NCBI GenBank assembly: GCA_031835245.1
Contig: JAVKOQ010000566.1
Location: 1-27,305, forward strand
Source: Balamuthia mandrillaris
Taxonomy: Eukaryota; Discosea; Longamoebia; Balamuthiidae
Direction of reading: 5' to 3'
Length of the DNA stretch: 27,305 nucleotides
The position numbers and the translations under genes are program-made. Below are positions 1 through 9,900 of this stretch, piece by piece. Under the pieces are notes generated by a model, which was not told the DNA's origin, did not search any database, and saw only the letters and a program-made list of their open reading frames with translations. Within the stretch, counting starts at the first letter, position 1; every line of letters begins with the position of its first letter.

Positions 1-783
1 AAGAGCCAATTGGCAGCAAAGGAAACGTCATCCCTGCATTGTTTCAAAGCATGAATACAAAGAGGAAGAGGGAAATCGCCGAGTTGAGTCAGCGTCTGCG
101 CGGTTTCTTTTCTCTGTTTGGTCTCTTCATCCTCTTCTCGATCTGCTTCTGAGGAGGTCGTGCTTTCGCTTTCCGGCTCCACCTCGCTGTCGGTTGAACT
201 CTCGTCACTTGGCCAACCACTGTCGGTATCGCTATCGCTAGAATCGTCACTCCACGTTTTTTTATGTATTGCTCCTGTGGCGAGTTGGGCGTTCGTTCTT
301 GTTGTAGGTGTTGAAGACAATGAAATAGAAACAGGTGGAGCTGGAATCGGAACCTGAGTAGTGGCTGATTTAGAAACCGTGGAAACAGGTGGAGGAGGCG
401 GTGGCGTTGGAGTATTAGTGGCTGAAATAGGAGGAGATGAGGAAGAAGCAGAAGAACTCCCAGAAGAAGATGAAGGAGTAGATTGACTGTCAACGTCAGG
501 GATAACGTAAGTCTCTTTCAAAAAGTTCTTGTCCTGTTCGCGAAGGGCTTCTATTTCTGGTTCAGTACCAGTTCTGCATTTTAGTTTCTCGATGAGTGAC
601 TGTTGGTCGTCCATTCGCAGTGGCCAACATTTTCTCAGGAAAACACGCATGATATCCCTCAACTGAGCAGCTAGTGGGAAGAATGAACTGCCTTGTTGTT
701 CCACTCTTACTTTAGGTAGCTTTTAACCAAAAAAACCAAGGCTAAGTTAATCAGAAGAGACAGAGCGAGAGAGCGAGAGAGAG

Positions 784-820
<37 letters not shown>

Positions 821-3463
821 AAGAAAGAAACAGAGAGAGAGAGAGAGAGAGAGAGGAGGGAGGGAGGGAGGAGGGAAGCCGAAAGAGCAAGCCAATTAAC
901 CTCATCAGAAAAAATGTAAGAAGGGTCAAAAGTCAACGTGACACAAATAGGCTTGCTGGTGTCAATGGCAAGGGCGTCAGCCATGGTAGAATCCAAATAG
1001 CCAGTATCTAGGAACAACGTAACTTCGTTCGCTTCACGAACCAGCTAACAAGTAGCAAGTATATCAGAGTTTCGAACCGATAATGAGAAAAAAATTGTAA
1101 AAATAAATTTTTCAAAAAATAATAAGCTAGATGAAGACATACAGCAACGGACTTCGCTCCAAACATGGCTTGGACTTGATAGACATGAAGCTCCAACGCA
1201 TTTGCCTATCAACGCAAGAGAGAGAGAGATTACTCATTTTGCAATATTTGTACAAAAAAACTTACCCCATCACGAACTAGGAAGCATGGTGTCTCTTCCC
1301 AGTTCTCTGTATCTTCCTCATCGATAACAGCTTCTAAATCTTCTTCATCTTGCTATAACAGAAACAAAAAAAAAATGTCAATAAAGGTTATTGTCGTACT
1401 TCACAAAAACATGAACACGAAACAATAACTAAACAAAACAAAACAAAACAAAAAAGAAAACCGAAAATGGTTTTTGATAGCAACCTCTGGTCTGAAAGAG
1501 GCACCTATTTGCATGCTTGCTGTGAGCCAAGCCGATCTCGTGAGATCCTTTGTGCCTGTTTCAGCTGAAAGATGAAGCATTCTTCCACTGTTGAACTTTT
1601 TATCAAAGTCTAAAGAAAAAAACTAAAGTGAGGAACAACAAATAAAATACAAATCAATGAAAACAAAAAAAGCAAAAGAAAACGCACTTGAAATAAAAAA
1701 GTTAAGAATATCAGCCAAAGCTTTGAACCTGTCCGATGCATATTCGTTGCCATACTTCACAAAAGCCTATTCATTTAATCCCAAAAAAAAATCGGGTGTC
1801 AGCACCATTATTCACAACTCAAGATGGAAGGAAGCTGGTAACCTCAACAATTCCTGGCTTGAAGTTGCCGAGTGCTCCTTCGAGAGTTATTTGCGGCCGG
1901 TCTTCTGGATAGTCCTTCGGGATGTGGATCTTCAAAGTAACAATGCGTTGATCGTTGCTAAACAACAAAAGGCTGAGATGTCTGGTAACTGGCTCCCATT
2001 TCATCTCTAGTGTTGTTTATGGTGTGAGGTTTTGAGGATGGACTGGAGAAACCGATACAGAGACGCAACGAAAATAACTGAAACCACAGAAGCAAGAAGA
2101 AAGAAAGAAAAAGAAAGAGGATAAAAGGCATTCGTACTCTTGACACAAGTTTGAGGAACGTCGTAGATTTGCTGGACATCGGTGATTTCTTGCTCTAACA
2201 AAGCCAAACGTTCTTGCCGTTCAAATTCTTCTTGTTCCTTTCTTTCTCTCTCCTCTTGCAGTCTTCTTCTTTCAGCGCGTTCCTTTCGTCGCTGCTCTTT
2301 ACGCTTTCTTCTTTCTTCCGCTTTCCTTGCCTTTTCTTCCTCCGTCTCAGCGGTATCTTCAGCCTTTACCTTTTCTTTTTCCTTCTCTTTTTCCTTTGCA
2401 CTGTCATCTTCCTTCTCGGTAACTTTTCCTTTGCCTTTGGATGCAACAAGAGATCCCGTGCTCTTGTCTTTGCCTTTGTCCTTACCTTTATCCGTTTTAT
2501 CTTTTCCCTTATTATCTTTATCCTTGTTCTCATCTGCATCGCTCTTCAACAAGCTGCTCAAAGAAGAAGATCGCCCAGAGCCAGACGTTTTAGTAACTTG
2601 TCTAACCATGCTTGGTTTTCTGGCTGCTCCGCTGAGGTCAGACACTTCTTTGACTGTCCAATCCACCTGTTAAAAATAGCAAACAAAAAAACGCGTTGAA
2701 TGAGAAGACGGAATGAAGCATAGAAAGAGAGAAAGAACAAACATTAGGAATTCGAAGAGAAACAAGGATGTGAATATCTCCGCTGATCTTGCACTTCGTA
2801 GTGCGCTTCAGAAGAGGACACCAACGGTCCACTGATTGCTTTTCATAAAAGTCGCTTACAGGAAAGGATACCTGGCCAAGAAACACATCCCTTTTACCAA
2901 AGAGGAAGAGAAAGAGAGAGAAGGTCAAAATAAAAATAGAGTACAGGAATGAAAAAACCAAAGCAAAGCAAACATACTTAGTAATGCGGTTCTTGTCTTT
3001 TACTACAACGTGAAGATATTCGCTTTGACGCGTTGCAACGCTTAAAATTGCAAATGGTAGCAACCGAAGCGAAGAAAAACCGAGGCAGCGGGAATAACAG
3101 ACAAAGTACAGAATGAGATGAGAGTGTGACAGGTAAGAAAAGAAGAGAAGAACAAGGACGGGAAGTCTCACAAGTTAAACTTTTCGTTCCAAACAGGGTT
3201 TAACGTCTTTTCGATATACTTGGTTTTAACTTGGTTCTTTCCGCCCAAAGTAATGATGCAATACGGATCCGAAGTGCCTGTTATTTGTTTGTCAACAAAA
3301 AACGGATCAAAAAGGCGCATATAGGACTTCTGAGGAGACGGCCTAGGCCGATCTACTACATACCGCCTCGGTCCTTGGCCGCGAGGTTGCGAGCCTCCTT
3401 GATGGTTACATTTAAAACAGAGCACGGTGGAAGCACGTCCTTATGCGCAACTATTTTTGACAT
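1..3463 (-). CDS. PARP6/8-like mono-ADP-ribosyltransferase, N-terminal part, with added C2 domain (partial at left edge)
   Basis: Twelve exons can be read with matching phases: 3463-3364, 3277-3172, 3040-2978, 2890-2743, 2666-2138, 2006-1843, 1766-1688, 1609-1485, 1352-1266, 1205-1143, 1044-901 and 719-1, giving about 775 residues before the window ends. Residues about 10-139 are a C2 domain (TSDPYCIITL, NPVWNEKF, KDVFLGQVSF); its last calcium loop has lost some of the usual aspartates. Residues 140-290 are a Lys/Glu-rich linker. Residues about 294-400 are RWD-like (IHIPKDYPEDRPQITL). Residues about 468-562 match, from memory, the UBC-like region of human PARP8: GYLDSTMADALAI with SFLDEEIAVAWEV, and the following PKVRV and QLRDIM segments. 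The visible end (745-775, ALKQCRDDVSFAANWLL) looks like a UBA domain. The ART catalytic domain should lie beyond the edge, so enzyme activity is inferred. The ATG at 3463 is the first in frame but has C at -3; an upstream exon is possible. Confidence 0.68.
766..870. repeat. GA microsatellite in a PARP-gene intron
   Basis: GA units with a GAAA patch and a GGGA end, inside the intron at 720-900 of the minus-strand gene; sense strand is CT-rich and adjoins the 3' splice site side. Confidence 0.93.
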
Positions 3464-4351
3464 CCGACAAACCTTGTTGTTGTTGTTTGGCTTTTTTTTT
3501 TTTTGAATACAAGCTACCCACGTTTCCCGGAAGGCCAAACGTCCTTTGTCTCGAAGCGCCAACCTCTCGGGGAGAAGAGAAAAAGAGGGAAGAGCTTTTA
3601 TTTTCTCCGTTAAAAAGTTTTTTTTTTTTTGTTGAACAAAAAGTAATTAATTGTCGACATAGCAATTGCTGGAGGGGTAGTTGCTACCGCGTTGTTATGT
3701 GAAAAGGCATCTTCTCGAGGGTTCGGTTGCCAGGAAATTCGGGAAAGGAAATTTAAACAAATTTTTAAGCGTTTTTCTCCGCCTTCTTTTTGGGTTCTGT
3801 TTTTCTTTGGTTTTTTCGACAAATAGACAACTTCCCCTCTTCCCCTCCACTTGACGTTAAGTCTGGGACGCGCGTGCTGGTGTTTGGGCCTTTTGTTTTT
3901 GTTGCGTCTTTGTTGCGTTTTTGTGACAGTTTTCTGTCGCTTTTAGTGTGTACATTTTCTCTTTTCTCTCTCTCTCTCTCTCTCTTTTGTAGTTTTCTTG
4001 TAGATTTTTGTGTATTTTGGTGTTGTAAAAAAAAAAAAGAAAGGGGGGTGAAGGAGGGGAAGAAACAACGAGTTGTCAGCGAGGAGCACGTTTGCAAAAC
4101 AACAGAAAAATTGAAGAAAGACAAGAAGCGGATTCAGAAAGAAAGCGCGGAAATAAACGACCTATTTGCACTTTACTGGTAGGTCCCCACCGCAAACAAA
4201 AGGAACTGCCTTCTTGTTTTTTTTTTTTAATTCGTTCTTTTCTTCTCACAAAGACACAAAAGAAGAAGTAGAGGAAGAAGTGGTGTATTTTGGTTTTGTT
4301 TTGTGTTTCGTTTTTTCTTTTTTTTTATTTTGATTATTGCTTTGCGCTAAA
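3464..4351. promoter_or_regulatory. Divergent intergenic region between the PARP-like and p62-like genes
   Basis: This 888-bp gap separates two genes transcribed away from each other, so it must hold both promoters and both 5' leaders. I see T-runs at about 3491-3503 and 3619-3630, a CT run at about 3966-3983, an A-run at about 4027-4038, and a T-rich leader just before 4352. No TATA box stands out and no convincing coding exon was found; the open frames here are low-complexity and lack family resemblance. Confidence 0.5.
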
Positions 4352-5980
4352 ATGTCTTCCTTTGCTATGGTGTTAGCTCGGCTGAGTGCTCTTACGGACA
4401 AGCAAACAACAACAGCAACGACAAAGCAACCAGAGACAGAGACAGAAACCACCCAAAAACAGCAAAAGATGGTAGTCCTGAAGCTGCTGTACGAGGGGGA
4501 GATTCGCCGCATCTCTGTGCCACTGACAGCAGAGGGGGTTCCGCTTAGCCTCTCGGAGATGAAGCGCAAGGCCTTGGAGATGTTTGCCTCTAGCGCTGGA
4601 GCTGGTTGGTTCGAAAATCCGACCGTGGAGCTGGTCGCCAAGTCAGAAGATGACAGCCAAAGCCTCCTCGAGGACGAGCAGCAATGGCAAGAAGTTCTGA
4701 GGAAAGCTCAACAGAGACAACCTCCCATCTTGCGATTGATCGTGCACTTGAAGGCTTGCCAAGATACAGAGAAGCAAGAAGTAGCGGAGAAGAAGGAAGA
4801 GGAGACCCAAGTTAAAGAAGAGAAGAACAAGGAAGAGAAGGGGAAGGAGAAAGAGGTCGAGGTCCGCTGCGAAAACTTGGTGGCGTGCCACCAATGTGGT
4901 ATCACCATGCAAACGCCCTTCTTCAAGTGTCTTAACTGCCTTTGCTTTAACCTTTGCGCCGATTGCGAAGCTGATCGTTCCTCGTTAACGCATGATCCAT
5001 CCCACCTCTTCGTCAAGCTGTGCACTCCTCCAACGGAGCTGTCTCTTCGCCAACAGATGGTCTTCTGCAGTCACATCTGGGGTGGCTCTTCCGCAGAACG
5101 TGTCATCGCCAGGCGAACCAAGAAACAGTTGCAAACTCGCTTGAGGACGGAGAACCAAGCCAAAGCCTTGCAGAAGAAGGTTCAGAAGCAATCCCTTCTC
5201 GCGGAAAAGATGGCCCAGAAGAGAGTCGAGCGGGAGCTGCAGAAGGCAGCAAAGGCTGGTAAGAAGATCGGAGCCTCCAAGAAGGCCCGAGTCATCGTCA
5301 GCCCCGATCTTCTCACTCAGAAGAAGCGAAGGAACAGCAAAGTGAAGAAGGTTGAGAGGGTCTCTGCTCTGCGCCGAAAGCAGGAGAAGAAGCAAAAGCT
5401 GATGACGGAGGAGGAAGAGCAACATATCGTGGATAAGAACAAGGCGGAAGAGAAGGAAGCCTACGAGGAGATCCCTTCCTCTACTCCCTCTTCCGATGAG
5501 TCCGAAGAGTTTGAGCTCCTTCCTTCGAGGCAAGAGCTTACCTCTTCTTCCACCACTGAAACCCATCAAGAAGAGCCGAAGGTGACTCCGCTTTCCTCCC
5601 TTGTGGCCAACGTGTTGGCTGCCGCTCAACGCACTGCCCCTTCCGACGCTGAGGAGGATGAACAGAGCGACGCCTTCTCTCCCTCTGACGTTCCCGAAGA
5701 GGAACCCCAGCAACTGCAAGAGCGCGAGCAACAAGAAGCTGAGGAACAGCAGGATAAGCCTGAGGAGGAAGAAATTAAAGACGAACAAGAAGCAGCCTTC
5801 CAGCCACAACTGAAGAGCTTGGAGGAAATGGGCTTTAGCGATCGGGCTGCCAACGTGGAGGCTCTTGCTAACAACGACGGAGACCTTCAAAGGGCGATTG
5901 AAGAGCTGTTGGGAGTTCCCTCAGCTTTTGGCGTCTCTCAATTCTTCCGTTCTGTTTCTTCTCTTTTGCGGGGAATGTAA
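4352..5980 (+). CDS. p62/SQSTM1-like selective autophagy receptor (PB1-ZZ-LIR-UBA)
   Basis: Intronless, 542 residues. PB1 spans about 41-128: K44 and R52-R53 (EIRRISV, compare EIRRFSF in human p62) form the basic face and E99-D100-D101 with E107-D108-E109 a diverged acidic OPCA face, so head-to-tail polymerisation is plausible. A ZZ finger follows with ligands C179, C182, C193, C196, C202, C205, H214 and H218. Residues about 240-350 are a strongly basic helical region. A candidate LIR is F387-E-L-L390 directly after D-E-S-E-E. A UBA domain begins at about 487 with M493-G-F and ends near 522. This is the order found in p62 receptors, which bind ubiquitinated cargo and Atg8 on the phagophore; there is no FW domain as in NBR1. 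The start at 4352 has A at -3; an in-frame ATG at 4469 would begin exactly at PB1, as in p62. Function is by analogy. Confidence 0.85.
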   Translation: MSSFAMVLARLSALTDKQTTTATTKQPETETETTQKQQKMVVLKLLYEGEIRRISVPLTAEGVPLSLSEMKRKALEMFASSAGAGWFENPTVELVAKSEDDSQSLLEDEQQWQEVLRKAQQRQPPILRLIVHLKACQDTEKQEVAEKKEEETQVKEEKNKEEKGKEKEVEVRCENLVACHQCGITMQTPFFKCLNCLCFNLCADCEADRSSLTHDPSHLFVKLCTPPTELSLRQQMVFCSHIWGGSSAERVIARRTKKQLQTRLRTENQAKALQKKVQKQSLLAEKMAQKRVERELQKAAKAGKKIGASKKARVIVSPDLLTQKKRRNSKVKKVERVSALRRKQEKKQKLMTEEEEQHIVDKNKAEEKEAYEEIPSSTPSSDESEEFELLPSRQELTSSSTTETHQEEPKVTPLSSLVANVLAAAQRTAPSDAEEDEQSDAFSPSDVPEEEPQQLQEREQQEAEEQQDKPEEEEIKDEQEAAFQPQLKSLEEMGFSDRAANVEALANNDGDLQRAIEELLGVPSAFGVSQFFRSVSSLLRGM

Positions 5981-6464
5981 ATCAAGTGGGCTCAACTGCG
6001 TGGAGGCCGTCAACGCAGCTGTTTAGCATGTATATGATCGCTTGCTTTGTTGGTCTTTTTAAGCTTGTAAATGAATGTCTTATTTCCGTAGAGTTCTTCT
6101 CTCTCTCTTCTCTCTCTCCTCTCTCTCTCCTTCTCTTCTTTTCCAAAAGAAAAGATGGACATAAAGAAAACACCTCACCATGCTTGTTGTAATTCGGGCC
6201 TGTCTACGGATTGTGTCGCACCGACATCTACCCCACAAACACCTTGCAGGTAACGAAAAGGTTCTCCCTTCTCTTTCAAACCAGAACATGAAGCACAGTA
6301 CGAAAGTTTTCATTCTATTTTTATTTTCTCCGCATAAACAAACAAAAAGTACAACACAAAAAAATAAAGCAAAAATGATAAATAGAACAAAAGAAACAAC
6401 TCCCTCTACTTTAAGTTAGTTCTTCCTGCCCACTTTGCTTTTCTATCCACAATTCTCTATTTCT
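5981..6464. other. Convergent 3' intergenic region, p62-like and HECT-like genes
   Basis: The 484 bp between two stop codons must hold both 3' ends. It contains a CT-rich run at about 6097-6139. An AATAAA on the plus strand at about 6363-6368 could serve the p62-like gene, and a TTTATT at about 6317-6322 (AATAAA on the minus strand) could serve the HECT-like gene; the two would make overlapping transcripts. No gene seen. Confidence 0.4.
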
Positions 6465-9400
6465 CTACTGTCCTTTGAAAAGAGCGTCACCTCTTTCAGA
6501 AACTACGCAAGTCAGATTGTCATAGAGCTCTTTGTAAGAGGTGTAGGCTGGAAGGTACAGACGGTTGTTGTTGAGATCTGCGTGAGGAAGGCTGTTTGTT
6601 GGTAGATTCGACTTACATAGCCGAATTGGTGGTCTTAGTTCTTTGAGCCCTTCTTCTGGCAGCAGTACAGTTCCTGTTGGTGGTGTTGTTAGCACATGAG
6701 AGAAAAAGGAAGAGGGAAGAGGAAGCAGAAGCGGAAGCGGAAGCGGAAGAGGAACAAATAAGAAAGAAGGGAAATGCACCAGTGATGAACTGCAATAAGC
6801 GAGCCCGGTCACTGGTAGTAAAGTTGTCAACCGCAGACCAAAACCACTGCGCGACCTCATCAGAGTCTTTCCAATAGGATATGCTCTCCAACTGTTTATT
6901 CTCTGTTGTCTGGATTTCTTCGGGCACAACTATGGCATTAGCGCTGACGTGTTCTCGGATGTCTTCTGCTTTGACGGAAGGAAGTCCACAGAACAGCAGC
7001 TCCAACTCGTTCTCGTCAAACATGTAAAGCAGCTCCTCGTTGATCAGCGAGAAGAAGCCATCCTTCACTTTCTTCATTTGCTTCTCGGTCAACTGTCGCA
7101 ACCTAAAGTCGCTGTTTTATTTTTTTAAAGAACAAAATAGAAGAGAGACAAGAGTAAGTACAAAATAAGCTATTCAGAAAAGAAAGCCAAACCTCAAAAG
7201 GAAGAGATACTCCAGCTTGTTTTCCTGCGTGACAAGAATCTGAGATCCATCCGGCTTCAGCTCAACGCGAGCGCGCAGTTTTCCATTCTCGTAAATGTCA
7301 TCCGTAAATGTTATGCCCAATTCATCCCAAGGAATGCCTCCTGCATTGTTTCCGTCGTTGCTCAAACCGCTTCCCGTTCGTCTGCGTTGATCCATTGTTG
7401 TGGTCGGAACAGAAGAGAAGAGAGGTCCACTAAAGTTGTTGCCGGTGCTTCCTTGCTTGCGGTGATGCTTACTTCCATTACCGCTTTCAGGAGAACCCGC
7501 TGCTCGCGCCTCTCTTTCTTTCTCCTTCTCTCGTTGCCGCCGCTCTCGTTCCTTCTTTTCTTTCTTGGCCTTTTTTTTCTGTTGTCTCAGCTCCTTCTTT
7601 TTGGCTTTATCCTCTTTTTCTTTCTCCTTCTTGCCTTTGCTGCTGCCACCTTCAGAAGCAGCAGACGTGGATGGTTCCACTGATTTCTTTTCGTTGAGAA
7701 TATTGGCCCAACCATCCAAAGCTTCTCCGGTGAACTGTCTCTTCTCCCAATTCGCCAATGCGTTCCATTGCCCTTCGGATTCTTGTTTGTTATTGAGATT
7801 GGAGGAAGAGTTATTGTTGCTGGACGAAGAAGAAGGGGGCTCCTTGTTGTTCTTTTCACTTTCCTTCTTGGCTCGTTTTTTCTCTTTCTTCAGATCCTTC
7901 TTGCTCATCTTTTTGCTGTCATGGGTTGTTTCATGTTTGTTATCCAAATAACTCAAGAGACTTCCTTTTCGCTTCGCCGATGAATCCGAGGAGCTCAACT
8001 TCTCTCGTGCATCTCTAGCGCTGAAATTTTTTTCCAACTTGGCGCTTCGCGATTTCTCCTTGTCTCCATCTTTCTCCTGCAGTGATTCAAAAGATTCCTC
8101 AGTTAACATGCGGCGCTTCCTTCGTGCCTCCAGAAAAGCATTGTAGGAGCCTGCCCTCGCGGAGCGGTCAGTTCGTTGACGATATTGTTGTTCGAGAATG
8201 GTTTTGGCGAGATTGACTTTGGAAGGAGTGTCCATCGCGTTCAAGTTGTAACTGGTTTCTTCCGATGATGACGCTGGTTGTTGATCCGGTTTTGCAGCAG
8301 CCAAAAGACCCATGAACTCTTGGTGCAATGACTCTTTGGCTTTCTGTTGTTGCTCGATGGCCTGTTTCTTTTTCTTCTTCTTCACTACTTTCTTCATCTC
8401 TTCGTGCATCCTTTGCATTTGAGGGCTACTGTCTTGTTCCTGCTCCTCCTGTTGTTCTTGCTTTTGAATTTTAGGTGTCGTTTCGGAACGAGGCCGTTTT
8501 TGTTCATCGTTGTTCTCATCCTTCTTTGTTTCGTTCTCGTTTGTGTCGGAAGAAGGGCCTTGGAATGTGACCATTTTCTTGGCTCCCATTTGCATTTGTT
8601 CGTAAAAGGCAAGCGTTCCTGTTCGACTCCGTGAAGTAGCTCTTGGCCGCTGTTGTGCTTGCTGATGTTCTTCCTGTTGTCCTCCGTTCCCTCCTCCTCC
8701 TTCCACAATTGAAGCCTCTTTTTTAACCTGTTCCACCACTGGAGATAATAGTTGCTTGCTTGGTATTTCAGCTTTCTCGGAGTCAGCAGCTTTGTCGACA
8801 TCTTCCGTCTTTTGCCCAGAATCACTTTCAGAATCGCTGTCAGAGTCGCTGTCATCTTCTTCGTCTTCCTCATCCTCTTCTTCCTCCTCGTCATCTTCGC
8901 TATCATCAGAGTCTTCGCTTTCTCCTTCGACATCCTCTACTTCCACGCCTTCCTCTTGTCCCTGTTCTTCCTCATCTTGTGCCATTTCCAACATTTTACT
9001 GCGGTAATGGCTCTGTTTCTTTTTGTCTAAAGTTGCTGCTCTTCCTATCTTCCGCAATGGCTTCGAGAAACTGCGCTCCAATCGTTTGGCTTTGGTGATG
9101 CCCATTCTTTTATCTTCCCCGTTAGTGTCTTTGTTAGGTCTGGAGACACTTTCAGCACTGAGACTCATGCCAGGAACCAGGCTCATGTGACGACGATGAC
9201 GAGCGGCGTAAGGACTGCTACCAGAGGCACCTGGTCGTTCTATCGAGGTGTCATCCATCGCTTTAGTCGCAGTACAGGAGATAGAAGAAGAGACATCGCT
9301 GACAGTTATAGTAGTTCGGTCTTCCGCCGTCCAGGACTTCTTTCTGGCATGTCCACTGCTGGCTGGTGGCTGCAGTTCATTGTTGTCGCTGGTTGGTGTT

Positions 9401-9863
9401 TTGCGCAGGCTCTGTGGAGAGGGTAATTGTTCTTTGGAGCCATGCTTCTTCTCGAGTTGCCATTGTTTAACCAACAACATCTTCTTGTGAAGGGTGAACT
9501 TGAGCATTTGTTCTTGTTGTTGCGGCGGAAAGTTGAGTTCCTTCATCATCGCTCGGAACTGTTGTTCAATCTCTGCCTCGCTCTCTCCATCGTTTTCGCG
9601 TTCACCGGCAGCAACATTGCTGCCTTTCTTTTTGTGCTTCCACTTCTTGACTTTACTCATGCTGCGTTTGTGGTGGTGGGAGGAGGAAGCGGAGGACGAC
9701 TTTGCGGTGAGCGTTGATTTGGGGATATGAGAGTCGCTCTTGCGCTTCACGTGAGTGGGAGAGAAAGTGGAGGGAGCCCCTGATCCGCTTCCAGACAAGA
9801 TCTGGTTCTTAATGTTGGGGGTTGATACCACTCTGGTCAGCTGTTTAGAATGGGCAGGTTAGC

Positions 9864-9900
<37 letters not shown>

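Noticed and set aside
3790-4182. Open frame of 130 codons upstream of the p62-like gene.
   Set aside because: Low-complexity, without domain or good start context, inside the divergent promoter region.
4985-5890. A 301-codon open frame on the minus strand opposite the p62-like gene.
   Set aside because: Leu/Phe-rich mirror of the Lys/Glu-rich coding strand, with no domain; a shadow.
6582-6624. GTAAGT at about 6619-6624 in the last HECT exon, which could start a 25- or 38-nt mini-intron ending at AACAG or CGCAG.
   Set aside because: Other introns here are about 50 nt or longer, the unspliced reading keeps the exact HECT spacing, and splicing would not create a catalytic cysteine.
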